From NCBI GenBank assembly GCA_023423715.1, contig JAFAFC010000025.1:1-64000 (forward strand): 64,000 bases of DNA, given 5' to 3'. Positions within the stretch are counted from its first letter, which is position 1. Every line of letters starts with the position of its first letter. Below, piece after piece: positions 17,241-25,453 of the stretch. This stretch comes from Bacteroidota bacterium (lineage in GTDB: Bacteria; Bacteroidota; Bacteroidia; Flavobacteriales; Weeksellaceae). The notes beneath the pieces are model-generated. The model saw only the letters and a list, made by a program, of their open reading frames with translations, had not been told where the DNA came from and searched no databases. A program made the position numbers and the translations under genes.

Positions 17241-17735
17241 ATGAAAATTGGAGATTTAGTTGCGGTTATTGATGAAGATTTGGAGGGAAAAATAACCTCC
17301 ATCCAAGGAAATACCATTTGTTTTCAAGACGAACATGGTTTTAATTATCAATATCCAACCGAAAAAGTTGTGCTTCGCGAAACAGCTCTTTATGATGGAA
17401 TAAAAATCAAAAATAAATTTGAATACGCGCCGCCGAAGTCCAAAAAGAACAAGAGAAATGAGCTCGTTCTCGATTTGCATTTCGAAAAATTAGTTCCCGA
17501 TGCCGAAAATTATGAAAGTTTTGAACGTCTCTTTCTTCAAAAAGAAAAACTTTTGGAAACAATAGACTTTTGCAGAAAAAACAGAATTAAACGGCTGGAA
17601 ATCATCCACGGAATAGGCGATGGAACACTTCAACAATTGGTTTGGCGAACGCTGGAATCCCAAATTAACATTGATTTTTACAACAAAGAAATCCTCCACA
17701 ATCAAGCCGGTTCGGTTCTAGTAGAATTTCACTAA
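17241..17735 (+). CDS. Smr-domain protein
   Basis: A 164-residue protein with a small N-terminal beta domain (residues 1-55, KIGDLVAVIDEDLEGKI) and a C-terminal Smr (small MutS-related) domain with LDLHFEK and HGIGDGTL, the two hallmark motifs. Smr domains are nucleic-acid nickases or ribosome-rescue nucleases. This looks like the short DUF2027-type Bacteroidota variety, without any MutS part. It sits between a phosphoesterase and a DUF3822/rsmD pair. Confidence 0.82.
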   Translation: MKIGDLVAVIDEDLEGKITSIQGNTICFQDEHGFNYQYPTEKVVLRETALYDGIKIKNKFEYAPPKSKKNKRNELVLDLHFEKLVPDAENYESFERLFLQKEKLLETIDFCRKNRIKRLEIIHGIGDGTLQQLVWRTLESQINIDFYNKEILHNQAGSVLVEFH

Positions 17736-17740
17736 ATTTG
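17733..17740 (+). promoter_or_regulatory. Possible internal promoter for DUF3822-rsmD
   Basis: TAAATTTG at 17733-17740 overlaps the Smr gene stop codon and lies 12 nt before the ATG at 17753. Confidence 0.4.
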
Positions 17741-17752
17741 TCCCAATCGATT

Positions 17753-18469
17753 ATGAACAAACTTTTACTACTTTTTACCCAAGATGGATTGCAATTTCAG
17801 CTGAACAAAGGCCGAAGTACCGTTGAAGAAGGGGCATTTTTTGTAACAGAAGAAACGCCTGCCCAATATATTGAGCAGAAACTTGCCGAACTTCTTTCTG
17901 AAAAATCCTATGGGGAAATCATTACACTTTCGGCGCTCAATCATTTTACGATGATGCCAGCTGGTTTTTCCATTCATGATATGGGGTATCAACTGATTGG
18001 TTACAATGCGGCGGTGGACAGAAGCAAGGAAGAATTGATGCTTTCCGTAAATAAAAAGTACGATTTGCAGTTCTATTATGCATTTCCAAAAGTGTATTAT
18101 TCGCAAATTAAAAGTCAAAATAAACCAACGTTTTTCAATTTTTCTGGCGAAAAGTTTTTAAGCAGTTTGCATCCAAAAAACGGAAAAGAAATCCATATTA
18201 ATTTGTATCATAATCAATGTGAATTTTTCGCAATTGACCGTAAAAAAGTCATTTTATACAACAATTTGGATGTAAATTCGGAAGTCGATTTTCTTTATTT
18301 TGTGATGTTTACATTGAGTAAAATTGGATTTCAAATCAAAGAAACCAACTTTTACGTCTACGGCGAAACCACCGAAAACGAAACCTTTATTTCTGAGTTG
18401 CGAAAATTTGTCAAAAACCTAAAAATTAGTTTTGACAATATCCCAAACAAGAATTTCATATTATCTTAA
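17753..18469 (+). CDS. DUF3822 family protein
   Basis: A 238-residue cytoplasmic protein of the Bacteroidota-specific DUF3822 family. Features include the repeated aromatic strands MNKLLLLFTQDGLQFQL, AFPKVYYSQIK and IHINLYHNQCEFFAI. The fold has been compared to actin-like ATPases, but I see no catalytic signature. It is regularly found next to rsmD, as here (10 nt apart), which suggests a role linked to ribosome assembly (inference). ATG 17753 is preferred over an in-frame TTG at 17738 that lies inside a TAAATTTG box. Confidence 0.78.
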   Translation: MNKLLLLFTQDGLQFQLNKGRSTVEEGAFFVTEETPAQYIEQKLAELLSEKSYGEIITLSALNHFTMMPAGFSIHDMGYQLIGYNAAVDRSKEELMLSVNKKYDLQFYYAFPKVYYSQIKSQNKPTFFNFSGEKFLSSLHPKNGKEIHINLYHNQCEFFAIDRKKVILYNNLDVNSEVDFLYFVMFTLSKIGFQIKETNFYVYGETTENETFISELRKFVKNLKISFDNIPNKNFILS

Positions 18470-18479
18470 AAAAACGCCT

Positions 18480-19064
18480 ATGTATCGAATTATTTCCGGA
18501 AGATGGAAGGCAAAAAAAATAGCAGCTCCCAAAAATTTTGATGTACGACCAACCACCGATTTTGCGAAGGAAGCCCTTTTCAGCATTATCGAAAACAAAT
18601 ACGATCTCGAATTCTGTTCGGTTTTAGATTTGTTTTGCGGGATTGGTTCCATTTCATTGGAATTCGCTTCTCGCGATTGTCAGGACGTAACATCGGTTGA
18701 TTTGAACCCAAAACATACAGCTTTTGTCAACGCTACGGCAGCCGAATTGGATATGGCTTTGCAAGTGAATGTTCAGCGTGGTGATGTGTACGATTGGTTG
18801 AAGAAAAACCGCAAAAGAAAGCAATACGATATTATTTTCGCTGATGCGCCTTTTGATATTACGGATGAAAAAAAATACGGAGAATTGATTTCTTTAGTTT
18901 TGAACAACAACTATCTGAAACCAAATGGTGTATTTATTTTGGAGCATCAAGCGCGTCTAAAACTAGAACATCCGCAAATTTCAACTACAAGGAAGTATGG
19001 AAATCTTAGTTTCAGTTTCTTTAATCCGTTGCCAACTGAAGAATCTCTAGAAAACAACGAATAA
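18480..19064 (+). CDS. rsmD: 16S rRNA (guanine(966)-N2)-methyltransferase RsmD
   Basis: A 194-residue SAM-dependent methyltransferase acting on the 30S subunit. The N terminus MYRIISGRWKAKKI and the RPTTDFAKEALFSII motif are typical of RsmD. The SAM-binding loop is VLDLFCGIGSISLEF. The catalytic motif, usually (D/N)PP(Y/F), reads Asp122-Ala-Pro-Phe125, so the first Pro is replaced by Ala. ATG 18480 is chosen because it gives the family N terminus; the open frame reaches further back into the DUF3822 gene. Confidence 0.9.
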   Translation: MYRIISGRWKAKKIAAPKNFDVRPTTDFAKEALFSIIENKYDLEFCSVLDLFCGIGSISLEFASRDCQDVTSVDLNPKHTAFVNATAAELDMALQVNVQRGDVYDWLKKNRKRKQYDIIFADAPFDITDEKKYGELISLVLNNNYLKPNGVFILEHQARLKLEHPQISTTRKYGNLSFSFFNPLPTEESLENNE

Positions 19065-19069
19065 AAAAA

Positions 19070-19087
19070 AGAAGCCTGAAGGCTTCT
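19070..19087 (-). terminator. Terminator of murI
   Basis: A 7-bp stem AGAAGCC / GGCTTCT with a TGAA loop is followed on the minus strand by a T8 tract (19062-19069 region). It overlaps the murI stop codon and also lies 5 nt after the rsmD stop, so it may work for both convergent genes. Confidence 0.75.
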
Positions 19088-19917
19088 TACAATACTTTTA
19101 ATTCTAAATCAATGGTTTTTCCAAAGAACTTTTTCGAGATTTTCTCGAAATTTTTTGTGATGTCCGAAAGGAAAAACTCATAGGTAGGATTTGGATTTTG
19201 CTCATTTAATAATTGATGCTTTTCCAAAATCATTTTAAGTTGATTGGCTACAATATTAGGTGAATCAATCACGCGAACTCGGTTTCCGTAATACTGTTTG
19301 ATCTCATCTAAAACCAGTGGATAATGCGTACATCCTAAGATCAACGTTTCAATATTTTTCAGTTTTTGATTGCTCAAATAATTATAAATAATCGAATGCG
19401 TGATGGGATGATTTTTAAAACCTTCTTCAATTGCAGGAACCAACAACGGAGTCGCCAATTCATCGACTTTAATAAAGCGATTATGCTTACGGATGGATTT
19501 TTTGTACAAGCCAGAATTCACCGTTGCCTTGGTCGCAATAACCCCCACATTCGTGTGCAATTCGTACGCAACCTTTTCAGCTACCGGATTAATCACATCT
19601 ATTACGGGAACTTTTTCATTCACCAATTCCAAAACCTCTTTCAAAGCATTTGCTGTTGCTGTATTACACGCAATTACGATCGCTTTGCAGTTCTTTTCTA
19701 AAAGGAAATTGGTAATTTTTGATGAATATTCAATAATCGCTTCCTTCGATTTTTCACCGTAAGGAAGGTGTTTTGTATCGCCAAAATAAATCAGATTTTC
19801 GTTGGGCAGCAATCGCTTAATTTCCTTAGCAACAGTAAGTCCACCAACACCAGAATCGAAAATTCCGATTGGTTGTGATGCGTCCAAATGCGAGTAATCT
19901 ATTTTTTTCTTTTTCAA
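19087..19917 (-). CDS. murI: Glutamate racemase MurI
   Basis: A 276-residue cytoplasmic enzyme that makes D-glutamate for peptidoglycan. Active-site motifs are present: IFDSGVGGLTV, the first catalytic Cys in IACNTATAN and the second in LGCTHYP. The start is TTG at 19917, giving MKKKKIDYSHLD; no nearby ATG exists. A TATTTTTG -7 element lies 19 nt upstream. Convergent with rsmD. Confidence 0.95.
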   Translation of the reverse strand: MKKKKIDYSHLDASQPIGIFDSGVGGLTVAKEIKRLLPNENLIYFGDTKHLPYGEKSKEAIIEYSSKITNFLLEKNCKAIVIACNTATANALKEVLELVNEKVPVIDVINPVAEKVAYELHTNVGVIATKATVNSGLYKKSIRKHNRFIKVDELATPLLVPAIEEGFKNHPITHSIIYNYLSNQKLKNIETLILGCTHYPLVLDEIKQYYGNRVRVIDSPNIVANQLKMILEKHQLLNEQNPNPTYEFFLSDITKNFEKISKKFFGKTIDLELKVL

Positions 19918-19936
19918 AATGAGTTGAATTGTAGTG

Positions 19937-19944
19937 CAAAAATA
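19937..19944 (-). promoter_or_regulatory. -7 element for murI
   Basis: TATTTTTG on the minus strand, 19 nt upstream of the TTG start codon. Confidence 0.5.
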
Positions 19945-19974
19945 CGCAATTTAGAGCATTGCGTTTTCAATTGA

Positions 19975-21099
19975 TTAAAGAATAAATAAGTCAGAAGCGA
20001 TTCCATCCGCAAAAAACCAATTTTTTTCTGGAATTTTCAGAAAACCATCTTCCAGAATCAATTTTCCATCGTTCAATTTTTGTTGAACTGAATGTTGATA
20101 GTGAGCTGAAATTTCGTCGTTCATATCTTCTTTCAAACGTTGAACGTCAACTCCTTTAGCTGTACGCAAACCAATCATCAACCGTTCATTATATTGATCT
20201 TTATCGGATAAAATTTCCCGTTCAATCGGAAGCGTGTTTTCTTGCAATGATTTTACATATTTTGCATTGTTTGCAACGTTCCAGGATCGCGTACTTTTCC
20301 CGTCATACGAATGCGCAGAAGGCCCCAAACCTAAATACGGATGCGATTCCCAATACGCTGAATTGTGTTTGGAATGAAAACTTGGCTTTCCAAAATTAGA
20401 AATCTCATAATGATCAAAACCATGGTCTTTCAGAAAATCGATCATGTAATAAAATTCCTTGTTTTGCTCGGCTTCTTTTGGCGCTTTAATTTTGCCTTTT
20501 TCAATCCAATTTTCAAGAATGGTTTTTGGCTCAATCGTCAAAGCGTAACTCGAAACGTGGGGAACTTGAAGTTCAATTGTTTTTTGAAGGTTTTGCTTCC
20601 AAACTTCGAAATCTGAAGTCGGTGAACCATAAATTAAATCAATACTGATATTTTCAATTCCTGCATCTTGCGCTCTTTTAATGGACGATTCCGCTTGTTC
20701 AGCATGATGCGCGCGATTCATCATTTGAAGATCACGATCATCAAAGCTTTGCGTTCCGATGGAAAGTCGATTAATCCCAGCTTTGACGATGCCTTTTAAA
20801 AATTTCGCGTCCAAATCATCAGGATTCGCTTCTAAAGTAAGTTCCGTAGTCTCATCAATCGAATAAAATCGAGAAACATCATCTAGTAATTTTTGAATTT
20901 CATCCGGCTCTAAAATCGAAGGCGTTCCCCCGCCAAAATACACCGATGGTAATTGAGAAATTTCCAATTCCGAATGCCGAATTTGAAGTTCTTGCGAAAT
21001 TGCATTCAACATTTCCTTTTTGTGCGCCAAAGAGGTGGAAAAGTGGAAATTGCAATACGTGCATTTCTGTTTACAAAAAGGAATATGGAAATAAATCAT
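19975..21099 (-). CDS. hemW: Radical SAM haem chaperone HemW
   Basis: A 374-residue HemN-like protein. The radical SAM cluster motif is Cys9-x3-Cys13-x2-Cys16 within MIYFHIPFCKQKCTYC. A PSVYFGGGTPS motif and a C-terminal HemW domain follow. The protein lacks the long N-terminal extension of true coproporphyrinogen dehydrogenase HemN, as expected for HemW, which binds haem and delivers it to respiratory enzymes. Its leader contains the terminator hairpin of the upstream PorP-like gene (see 21106-21122). Confidence 0.92.
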   Translation of the reverse strand: MIYFHIPFCKQKCTYCNFHFSTSLAHKKEMLNAISQELQIRHSELEISQLPSVYFGGGTPSILEPDEIQKLLDDVSRFYSIDETTELTLEANPDDLDAKFLKGIVKAGINRLSIGTQSFDDRDLQMMNRAHHAEQAESSIKRAQDAGIENISIDLIYGSPTSDFEVWKQNLQKTIELQVPHVSSYALTIEPKTILENWIEKGKIKAPKEAEQNKEFYYMIDFLKDHGFDHYEISNFGKPSFHSKHNSAYWESHPYLGLGPSAHSYDGKSTRSWNVANNAKYVKSLQENTLPIEREILSDKDQYNERLMIGLRTAKGVDVQRLKEDMNDEISAHYQHSVQQKLNDGKLILEDGFLKIPEKNWFFADGIASDLFIL

Positions 21100-21122
21100 A
21101 AAAAATGCCCTGAATCAGGGCA
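21100..21122 (-). terminator. Terminator of the PorP-like gene
   Basis: A 7-bp stem TGCCCTG (21106-21112) / CAGGGCA (21116-21122) with an AAT loop is followed on the minus strand by T6 at 21105-21100. The T tract ends at the hemW start codon. Confidence 0.75.
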
Positions 21123-21130
21123 CAAATGTA
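21123..21130 (-). promoter_or_regulatory. -7 element for hemW
   Basis: TACATTTG on the minus strand directly abuts the terminator stem, so the start site would fall within the stem. Confidence 0.5.
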
Positions 21131-21145
21131 GTATTTTTCTATCCG

Positions 21146-22105
21146 TTAACGATAACGGTAGCCTCGTGGATTAATAAAATTCGGGATGTTGTAGCCTAAA
21201 CTAATCATAAAACTATTCCCACCATAAGTCTGAATATCACTCATTCCGATATTGTAACTCGCACCAAAAGTCAAACGATTTACGCGTCCTTTAATGATGG
21301 GAGAAATACTCAATTGCTGACTACCAACATGATCTTTTGCTGTACGAAAACTAACTCCGGCCGCAAACATATTTTCTTCACTATAAACTTTTCCCATCAA
21401 ATTCAAATCGAGCATTCGAGAAGAATTGGTATTTAGATTTAACAAAACCGAAGGTTCTACTGAAAGTCCTTCTGTGATTTCGTAATCATAACCGGCGTTT
21501 AAAATATATTTGGTTGGTGAAGGTTCAATACCATTCACAATCGGAATATCGTTAGACAAAGGAATATCCAAAATGGAAACACCCGCAAAAAAATTGCTGT
21601 ACGTGGCTTGCAAACCTAAATTCGCATAGGCAATGAAAATTGAATTGGAACCATCATGCAAAACAGGATCTCCAGGATCTTGTGGATTTAACATGGTATA
21701 ATCAATATTCATGTTGTAGAAATTGACATTGGTACCGAAGGAAAACTGATCTTTACGACCATCTTCGTCACTTAACGGAATAAAATACGATGCTCCCGCC
21801 GTAATTCCATTCGCTGAAATGGGTCCGTTTTGATCTCTAAAAAAGGAAATTCCCGCTCCTACTCGATCAAAAATATTCGCATGAATTCCCACCGATTGTA
21901 CATTCGGAGATTCATCAAACTTTGAAAATTGTTTTTGATAATTTCCGTTAACCACGACATCATCGGTTTCCCCATAAAATGCAGGGTTGATGAGAAATTT
22001 TCCATCCAACAAATACTGCTGATAAATAGGAAGCGTCTCTTGAGCCGCCACAGAAACGAAAGCTAACGGTAATAGAAGGTTGAAAATTTTTTTCACGAAA
22101 TCCAT
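21146..22105 (-). CDS. PorP/SprF family type IX secretion membrane protein
   Basis: A 319-residue outer-membrane beta-barrel-like protein of the PorP/SprF family. It has a signal peptide (1-21, ends VAAQ), the motif LPIYQQYLLDGKFLINPAFYG (typical (Y/H)x-N-P-A-x-G start), an SFFRDQNGPIS segment, and alternating hydrophobic strands to the C-terminal GYNIPNF. PorP is part of T9SS, and SprF paralogues pair with individual SprB-like adhesins. No adhesin partner is adjacent, so whether this is core PorP or an SprF paralogue is open. A -7 box lies only 8 nt before the ATG. Confidence 0.88.
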   Translation of the reverse strand: MDFVKKIFNLLLPLAFVSVAAQETLPIYQQYLLDGKFLINPAFYGETDDVVVNGNYQKQFSKFDESPNVQSVGIHANIFDRVGAGISFFRDQNGPISANGITAGASYFIPLSDEDGRKDQFSFGTNVNFYNMNIDYTMLNPQDPGDPVLHDGSNSIFIAYANLGLQATYSNFFAGVSILDIPLSNDIPIVNGIEPSPTKYILNAGYDYEITEGLSVEPSVLLNLNTNSSRMLDLNLMGKVYSEENMFAAGVSFRTAKDHVGSQQLSISPIIKGRVNRLTFGASYNIGMSDIQTYGGNSFMISLGYNIPNFINPRGYRYR

Positions 22106-22113
22106 TTAAGAAG

Positions 22114-22121
22114 CAAATATA
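22114..22121 (-). promoter_or_regulatory. -7 element for the PorP-like gene
   Basis: TATATTTG on the minus strand with only 8 nt between it and the ATG, which implies a very short leader. Confidence 0.5.
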
Positions 22122-22133
22122 GAAAAATTAGTT

Positions 22134-23198
22134 TTAGTTGTTTGCTAAATATTTACGCCAACGATCTACGGCATTTACCATGTCTTCAGGCATCGGGCTT
22201 TCGAAATACATTTCTTTCTTCGTCACCGGATGAACAAAGCCTAAAGTATGGGCATGAAGGGCGTGACGTGGCAATATTTCAAAAACATTTTGAATAAATT
22301 GTTTGTATTTCGGCATGTTAATTCCACGTAAAATCACGTGACCTTCATAGCGTTCATCATTAAACAACGTATGTCCAATATGTTTAAAATGCGCTCGAAT
22401 TTGATGCGTTCGTCCTGTTTCCAATTTACACTCCACCCAAGTCATATAACGGAAACGCTCCAAAACTTTATAATGCGTTACAGCATGTTTCCCGTGACTC
22501 CCATCTTCATAAACTGCCATTTGCATTCGGTTTTTCATATGCCTTCCGATATGGCCACGAATTGTTCCTTCGTCTTCTGCAACATTTCCCCAAACAAAAG
22601 CCCAATACAATCGACTCGTTTTGCGATCGTAAAATTGCTTTGCAAGATAACTTAGCGCATATTCATTTTTCGCAATGACTAACAATCCGGATGTATCTTT
22701 ATCGATACGGTGTACCAATCCAATACGATCCAAATCGGTTTTCAAACCATTTTGTTCAAAATGATATGCTAAGGCATTTACTAACGTTCCGTCCCAATTT
22801 CCAAAACCTGGATGCACAACCATTCCTGGCTTTTTATCAACCACCAAAACATCATCGTCTTCGTACACAATATCAATAGGAATATTCTGCGGAACAATAA
22901 CATTTTCTCTTGGAGGATGCGCCAACAGAACCGAAATTTCATCGCCTGGTTTTACGCGATAATTTTGCTTTACCGCTGTTCCATTAACCATTACATTTCC
23001 CGCTCTACAGGTTTGGGAAATTTTATTTCGAGATGAATTTTGGCGAAAAATCAATAAAAATTTATCGATGCGAAGCGGTTCTTGCTTCTTATCTACGGTA
23101 ATATTAAGATGCTCAAAAAGACCCGCGGTTTCATCTTCAATTTGGGACTCAATTTGTCCTAATTCGTCTTCGTAAAGATCTTCATTCAAATTTTCCAT
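22134..23198 (-). CDS. RluD-type 23S rRNA pseudouridine synthase
   Basis: A 354-residue RluA/RluD-family enzyme. An acidic N-terminal extension precedes an S4 RNA-binding domain (RIDKFLLIFRQNSSRNKI), followed by the catalytic domain with the HRIDKDTSGLLV motif holding the nucleophilic Asp. RluD modifies helix 69 of 23S rRNA. The start is ATG 23198: an upstream ATG at 23222 lies inside the terminator hairpin of the preceding gene and would not normally be in the same mRNA. It follows the PASTA gene. Confidence 0.92.
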   Translation of the reverse strand: MENLNEDLYEDELGQIESQIEDETAGLFEHLNITVDKKQEPLRIDKFLLIFRQNSSRNKISQTCRAGNVMVNGTAVKQNYRVKPGDEISVLLAHPPRENVIVPQNIPIDIVYEDDDVLVVDKKPGMVVHPGFGNWDGTLVNALAYHFEQNGLKTDLDRIGLVHRIDKDTSGLLVIAKNEYALSYLAKQFYDRKTSRLYWAFVWGNVAEDEGTIRGHIGRHMKNRMQMAVYEDGSHGKHAVTHYKVLERFRYMTWVECKLETGRTHQIRAHFKHIGHTLFNDERYEGHVILRGINMPKYKQFIQNVFEILPRHALHAHTLGFVHPVTKKEMYFESPMPEDMVNAVDRWRKYLANN

Positions 23199-23204
23199 AA
23201 TCTG

Positions 23205-23235
23205 ACAAAAAAGCTTCAACATGATGTTGAAGCTT
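23205..23235 (-). terminator. Terminator of the PASTA protein gene
   Basis: A perfect 11-bp stem AAGCTTCAACA (23211-23221) with a 3-nt loop and its complement at 23225-23235; a T6 tract follows on the minus strand. Confidence 0.88.
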
Positions 23236-23245
23236 GATTTCTATT

Positions 23246-24283
23246 TTATTCTACGACTACTTTTCTCACCTTAGGCTTCTCTTCCGTTTTCGGTTTTTCT
23301 GTTGCCTTTGGTTTTGTTGAACTTGTTGTTGTAGGCGTTGTTGTCGTAGGTTTAGGTTTTTCTTTTTCCTGCGTTGGCGCTGGCGTTGGCTTTGGCACTA
23401 CCGGCTTTGGTGCTGGTGGCGGCGTGACAGGTTCGTCATAAATAATTGTTTCTTCGTAACGAATTGGTGGTAATGTGGTATCCACTTTCATACGATAGAT
23501 GTTATTTAAATTCTGGATTTGTCCAGACATTTGTCCAGGTGTTTTCTTACTTGCCCAGAGGTCAATTTGATTCCCTTGATCTCGGAGCGCTCCACCATCT
23601 GGATCTTGGTAATAAATGATATCGGATTTATCTCCTTTTCCATCTTCAAACTCAACCAATCCAACTTCGAATAGGTTTTGAGCAATAATTCGCTCGGCTT
23701 CTGCAACTGTTAAACCAATAACATTTGGTACGGGAACATTTCTTTTAGGTCCTGTTCCTACAATTAAATCAATTACGGAGAATCTTGGAACTTGCATTCC
23801 TGGCTTAATCACCTGACCGTTCATTTGCATACGAATTACCGCATCACGTGCAATATTTGGCTCAAATATCGTATCTCCTACTTTCAATCCTAATTGTTCC
23901 AATTGTCTAAAAGCTAAACCTTTGTATCGATCCAAAATATCTGGAACGGTAACTTTTGCCCATGTTCTTGGATTTACGGTTATACGAATTGGTCTGCCTT
24001 CTTTTACTCTCGAACCTGGTTTTGGATAAATTCCTAAAACTTGAAAAGGTTTGAATTTCGGATTAAACTGCAAACTATCAACCTCATAGCTTAGCCCTGC
24101 ATCTTCGATTGCATTAATCGCGTTATGCACCGACATATTCATGACGTTGGGAACCGGAATTTCTTCTCCGTGCTTGGTATGATACTCTAACCAGCGGAAT
24201 GTAAGCCAAATAAGCCCCACAAAAACCACTGCTGCAAGGAGTATGTTCAATAGAACTTTCCAGTTAAAAAATGATTTTAACAT
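23246..24283 (-). CDS. PASTA-domain membrane protein
   Basis: A 345-residue protein with a short cytoplasmic N terminus (MLKSFFNWKV), one transmembrane helix (LLNILLAAVVFVGLIWLTF) and three periplasmic PASTA repeats: IPVPNVMNMSV, VTVPDILDRYKG and VPVPNVIGLTV begin the repeats. A long Pro/Lys/Thr-rich tail (about residues 285-345) ends in VRKVVVE. PASTA domains bind peptidoglycan or beta-lactam-like ligands. There is no kinase or transpeptidase domain, so it is a stand-alone PASTA protein. It diverges from ddl, consistent with a cell-wall role. ATG 24283 is chosen; the longer open frame runs through a -7 promoter box. Confidence 0.88.
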   Translation of the reverse strand: MLKSFFNWKVLLNILLAAVVFVGLIWLTFRWLEYHTKHGEEIPVPNVMNMSVHNAINAIEDAGLSYEVDSLQFNPKFKPFQVLGIYPKPGSRVKEGRPIRITVNPRTWAKVTVPDILDRYKGLAFRQLEQLGLKVGDTIFEPNIARDAVIRMQMNGQVIKPGMQVPRFSVIDLIVGTGPKRNVPVPNVIGLTVAEAERIIAQNLFEVGLVEFEDGKGDKSDIIYYQDPDGGALRDQGNQIDLWASKKTPGQMSGQIQNLNNIYRMKVDTTLPPIRYEETIIYDEPVTPPPAPKPVVPKPTPAPTQEKEKPKPTTTTPTTTSSTKPKATEKPKTEEKPKVRKVVVE

Positions 24284-24308
24284 ATAATAAAATCTTAAAA
24301 TGCAATGG

Positions 24309-24316
24309 CAAATATA
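24309..24316 (-). promoter_or_regulatory. -7 element for the PASTA gene
   Basis: TATATTTG on the minus strand, 25 nt upstream of ATG 24283. Confidence 0.5.
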
Positions 24317-24373
24317 ACCAATAATTTTAAAAATTAATTTCACCAAGAAAACTTTAACAATGAACAAAATGTT

Positions 24374-24381
24374 TAATTTTG
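24374..24381 (+). promoter_or_regulatory. -7 element for ddl
   Basis: TAATTTTG, 19 nt upstream of the ddl ATG and divergent from the PASTA promoter. Confidence 0.5.
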
Positions 24382-24400
24382 CCTCAAACCCTTCCTCAAA

Positions 24401-25387
24401 ATGAGTAAAAAAAATGTGGCCGTAGTTATGGGCGGCTATTCCGATGAATATAAAGTGTCTTTAAAAAGTGGACAATTAATCTACGATTCCCTTGATAGAG
24501 CGCGTTACAACGTTTATAAAGTCGTAATCTTAAAAGACGAATGGTATTTCCTAGACGAACAAGACCAGAAAAAACCAATCAACAAAGGCGATTTTTCTGT
24601 GGTTTTGGGTACTGAAGGAAATTTAAAATTTGATGCTTGTTTTAATATTATCCATGGAAAACCAGGTGAAAACGGAGAATTGCAAGCGTATTGGGACACG
24701 ATTGGACAAAAATATACGGGATGTAGTTTTTATCAAAGTGCATTAACGTTCAACAAAAAAGATACATTAGCTGTGCTTTCAAAATACGGAATTCCATCCG
24801 CAAAAAGCATCTATTTAAGAAAAGGAGAACAAATTACAGCGCAAGAAATTGTAGATGAACTTGGGTTACCCGTTTTCGTAAAACCTAATCAAAGTGGGTC
24901 TTCGTTGGGAATTTCAAAAGTGAAAGCTATTTCCGAAATGGATAAAGCTTTAGATTTTGCTTTTGCAGAAGATGATGAAATTTTAATTGAATCTTTTCTT
25001 TCAGGAATGGAAGTTTCAGTTGGCGTAATCGATTATCACGGAGAGACTATTGTTCTTGGAATTACAGAGATTGTTCCGAAAAACGAATTTTTCGATTATG
25101 AAGCGAAATATGAAGGAGCATCGGAAGAAATTACGCCTGCTCGTTTGGATGAGGAAACTCGTTTGAAAGTAGAAGATATTGCAAAAAAAGCCTACAACTC
25201 GCTAGGAATGGTTGGTTTTTCGCGAAGTGAATACATTATCATGAATGGAACGCCGTATTTGTTAGAAATGAATACCAATCCAGGATTTTCGCCTGCAAGT
25301 ATTTTACCTCAACAAGCTAAAATCTACGGAATTTCCATCCAAGATTTATGCGGAAATGAAGTTGAAAAAGCATTAGCTAAGAACTAG
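24401..25387 (+). CDS. ddl: D-alanine--D-alanine ligase
   Basis: A 328-residue ATP-grasp ligase that joins two D-alanines for the peptidoglycan stem peptide. The N-terminal VAVVMGGYSDEYKVSLKSG matches the Ddl signature (GGxSxExxVS), with Tyr in place of the common Ser. The NIIHGKPGENG, VKPNQSGSSLGISKV and LEMNTNPGFSP motifs for ATP and magnesium are intact. It is divergent from the PASTA gene. Its TAG stop lies inside the first copy of a six-copy heptamer repeat. Confidence 0.96.
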   Translation: MSKKNVAVVMGGYSDEYKVSLKSGQLIYDSLDRARYNVYKVVILKDEWYFLDEQDQKKPINKGDFSVVLGTEGNLKFDACFNIIHGKPGENGELQAYWDTIGQKYTGCSFYQSALTFNKKDTLAVLSKYGIPSAKSIYLRKGEQITAQEIVDELGLPVFVKPNQSGSSLGISKVKAISEMDKALDFAFAEDDEILIESFLSGMEVSVGVIDYHGETIVLGITEIVPKNEFFDYEAKYEGASEEITPARLDEETRLKVEDIAKKAYNSLGMVGFSRSEYIIMNGTPYLLEMNTNPGFSPASILPQQAKIYGISIQDLCGNEVEKALAKN

Positions 25388-25425
25388 ACACTAGACACTA
25401 GACACTAGACACTAGACACTAGACA
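25384..25425. repeat. Six-copy heptamer tandem repeat (CTAGACA)n
   Basis: Six exact, contiguous copies of CTAGACA span 42 bp. The first copy contains the TAG stop codon of ddl; the rest lies in the ddl-coaD spacer. Exact copies suggest recent slippage expansion. Confidence 0.95.
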
Positions 25426-25430
25426 AAATT

Positions 25431-25453
25431 AATTGATAACTTACAATTGATAA
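25431..25453. repeat. Direct repeat AATTGATAA
   Basis: Two exact copies (25431-25439 and 25445-25453) separated by 5 nt lie between the heptamer array and coaD. This kind of AT-rich short repeat is frequent in flavobacterial spacers. Confidence 0.6.

Noticed and set aside
19130..19160. TTTTTCGAGATTTTCTCGAAATTT palindrome-like sequence.
   Set aside because: It is inside the conserved murI coding region near the C terminus and is explained by codons.
25384..25425. Heptamer array as a CRISPR array.
   Set aside because: Units are 7 bp and contiguous, with no spacers and no cas genes nearby.
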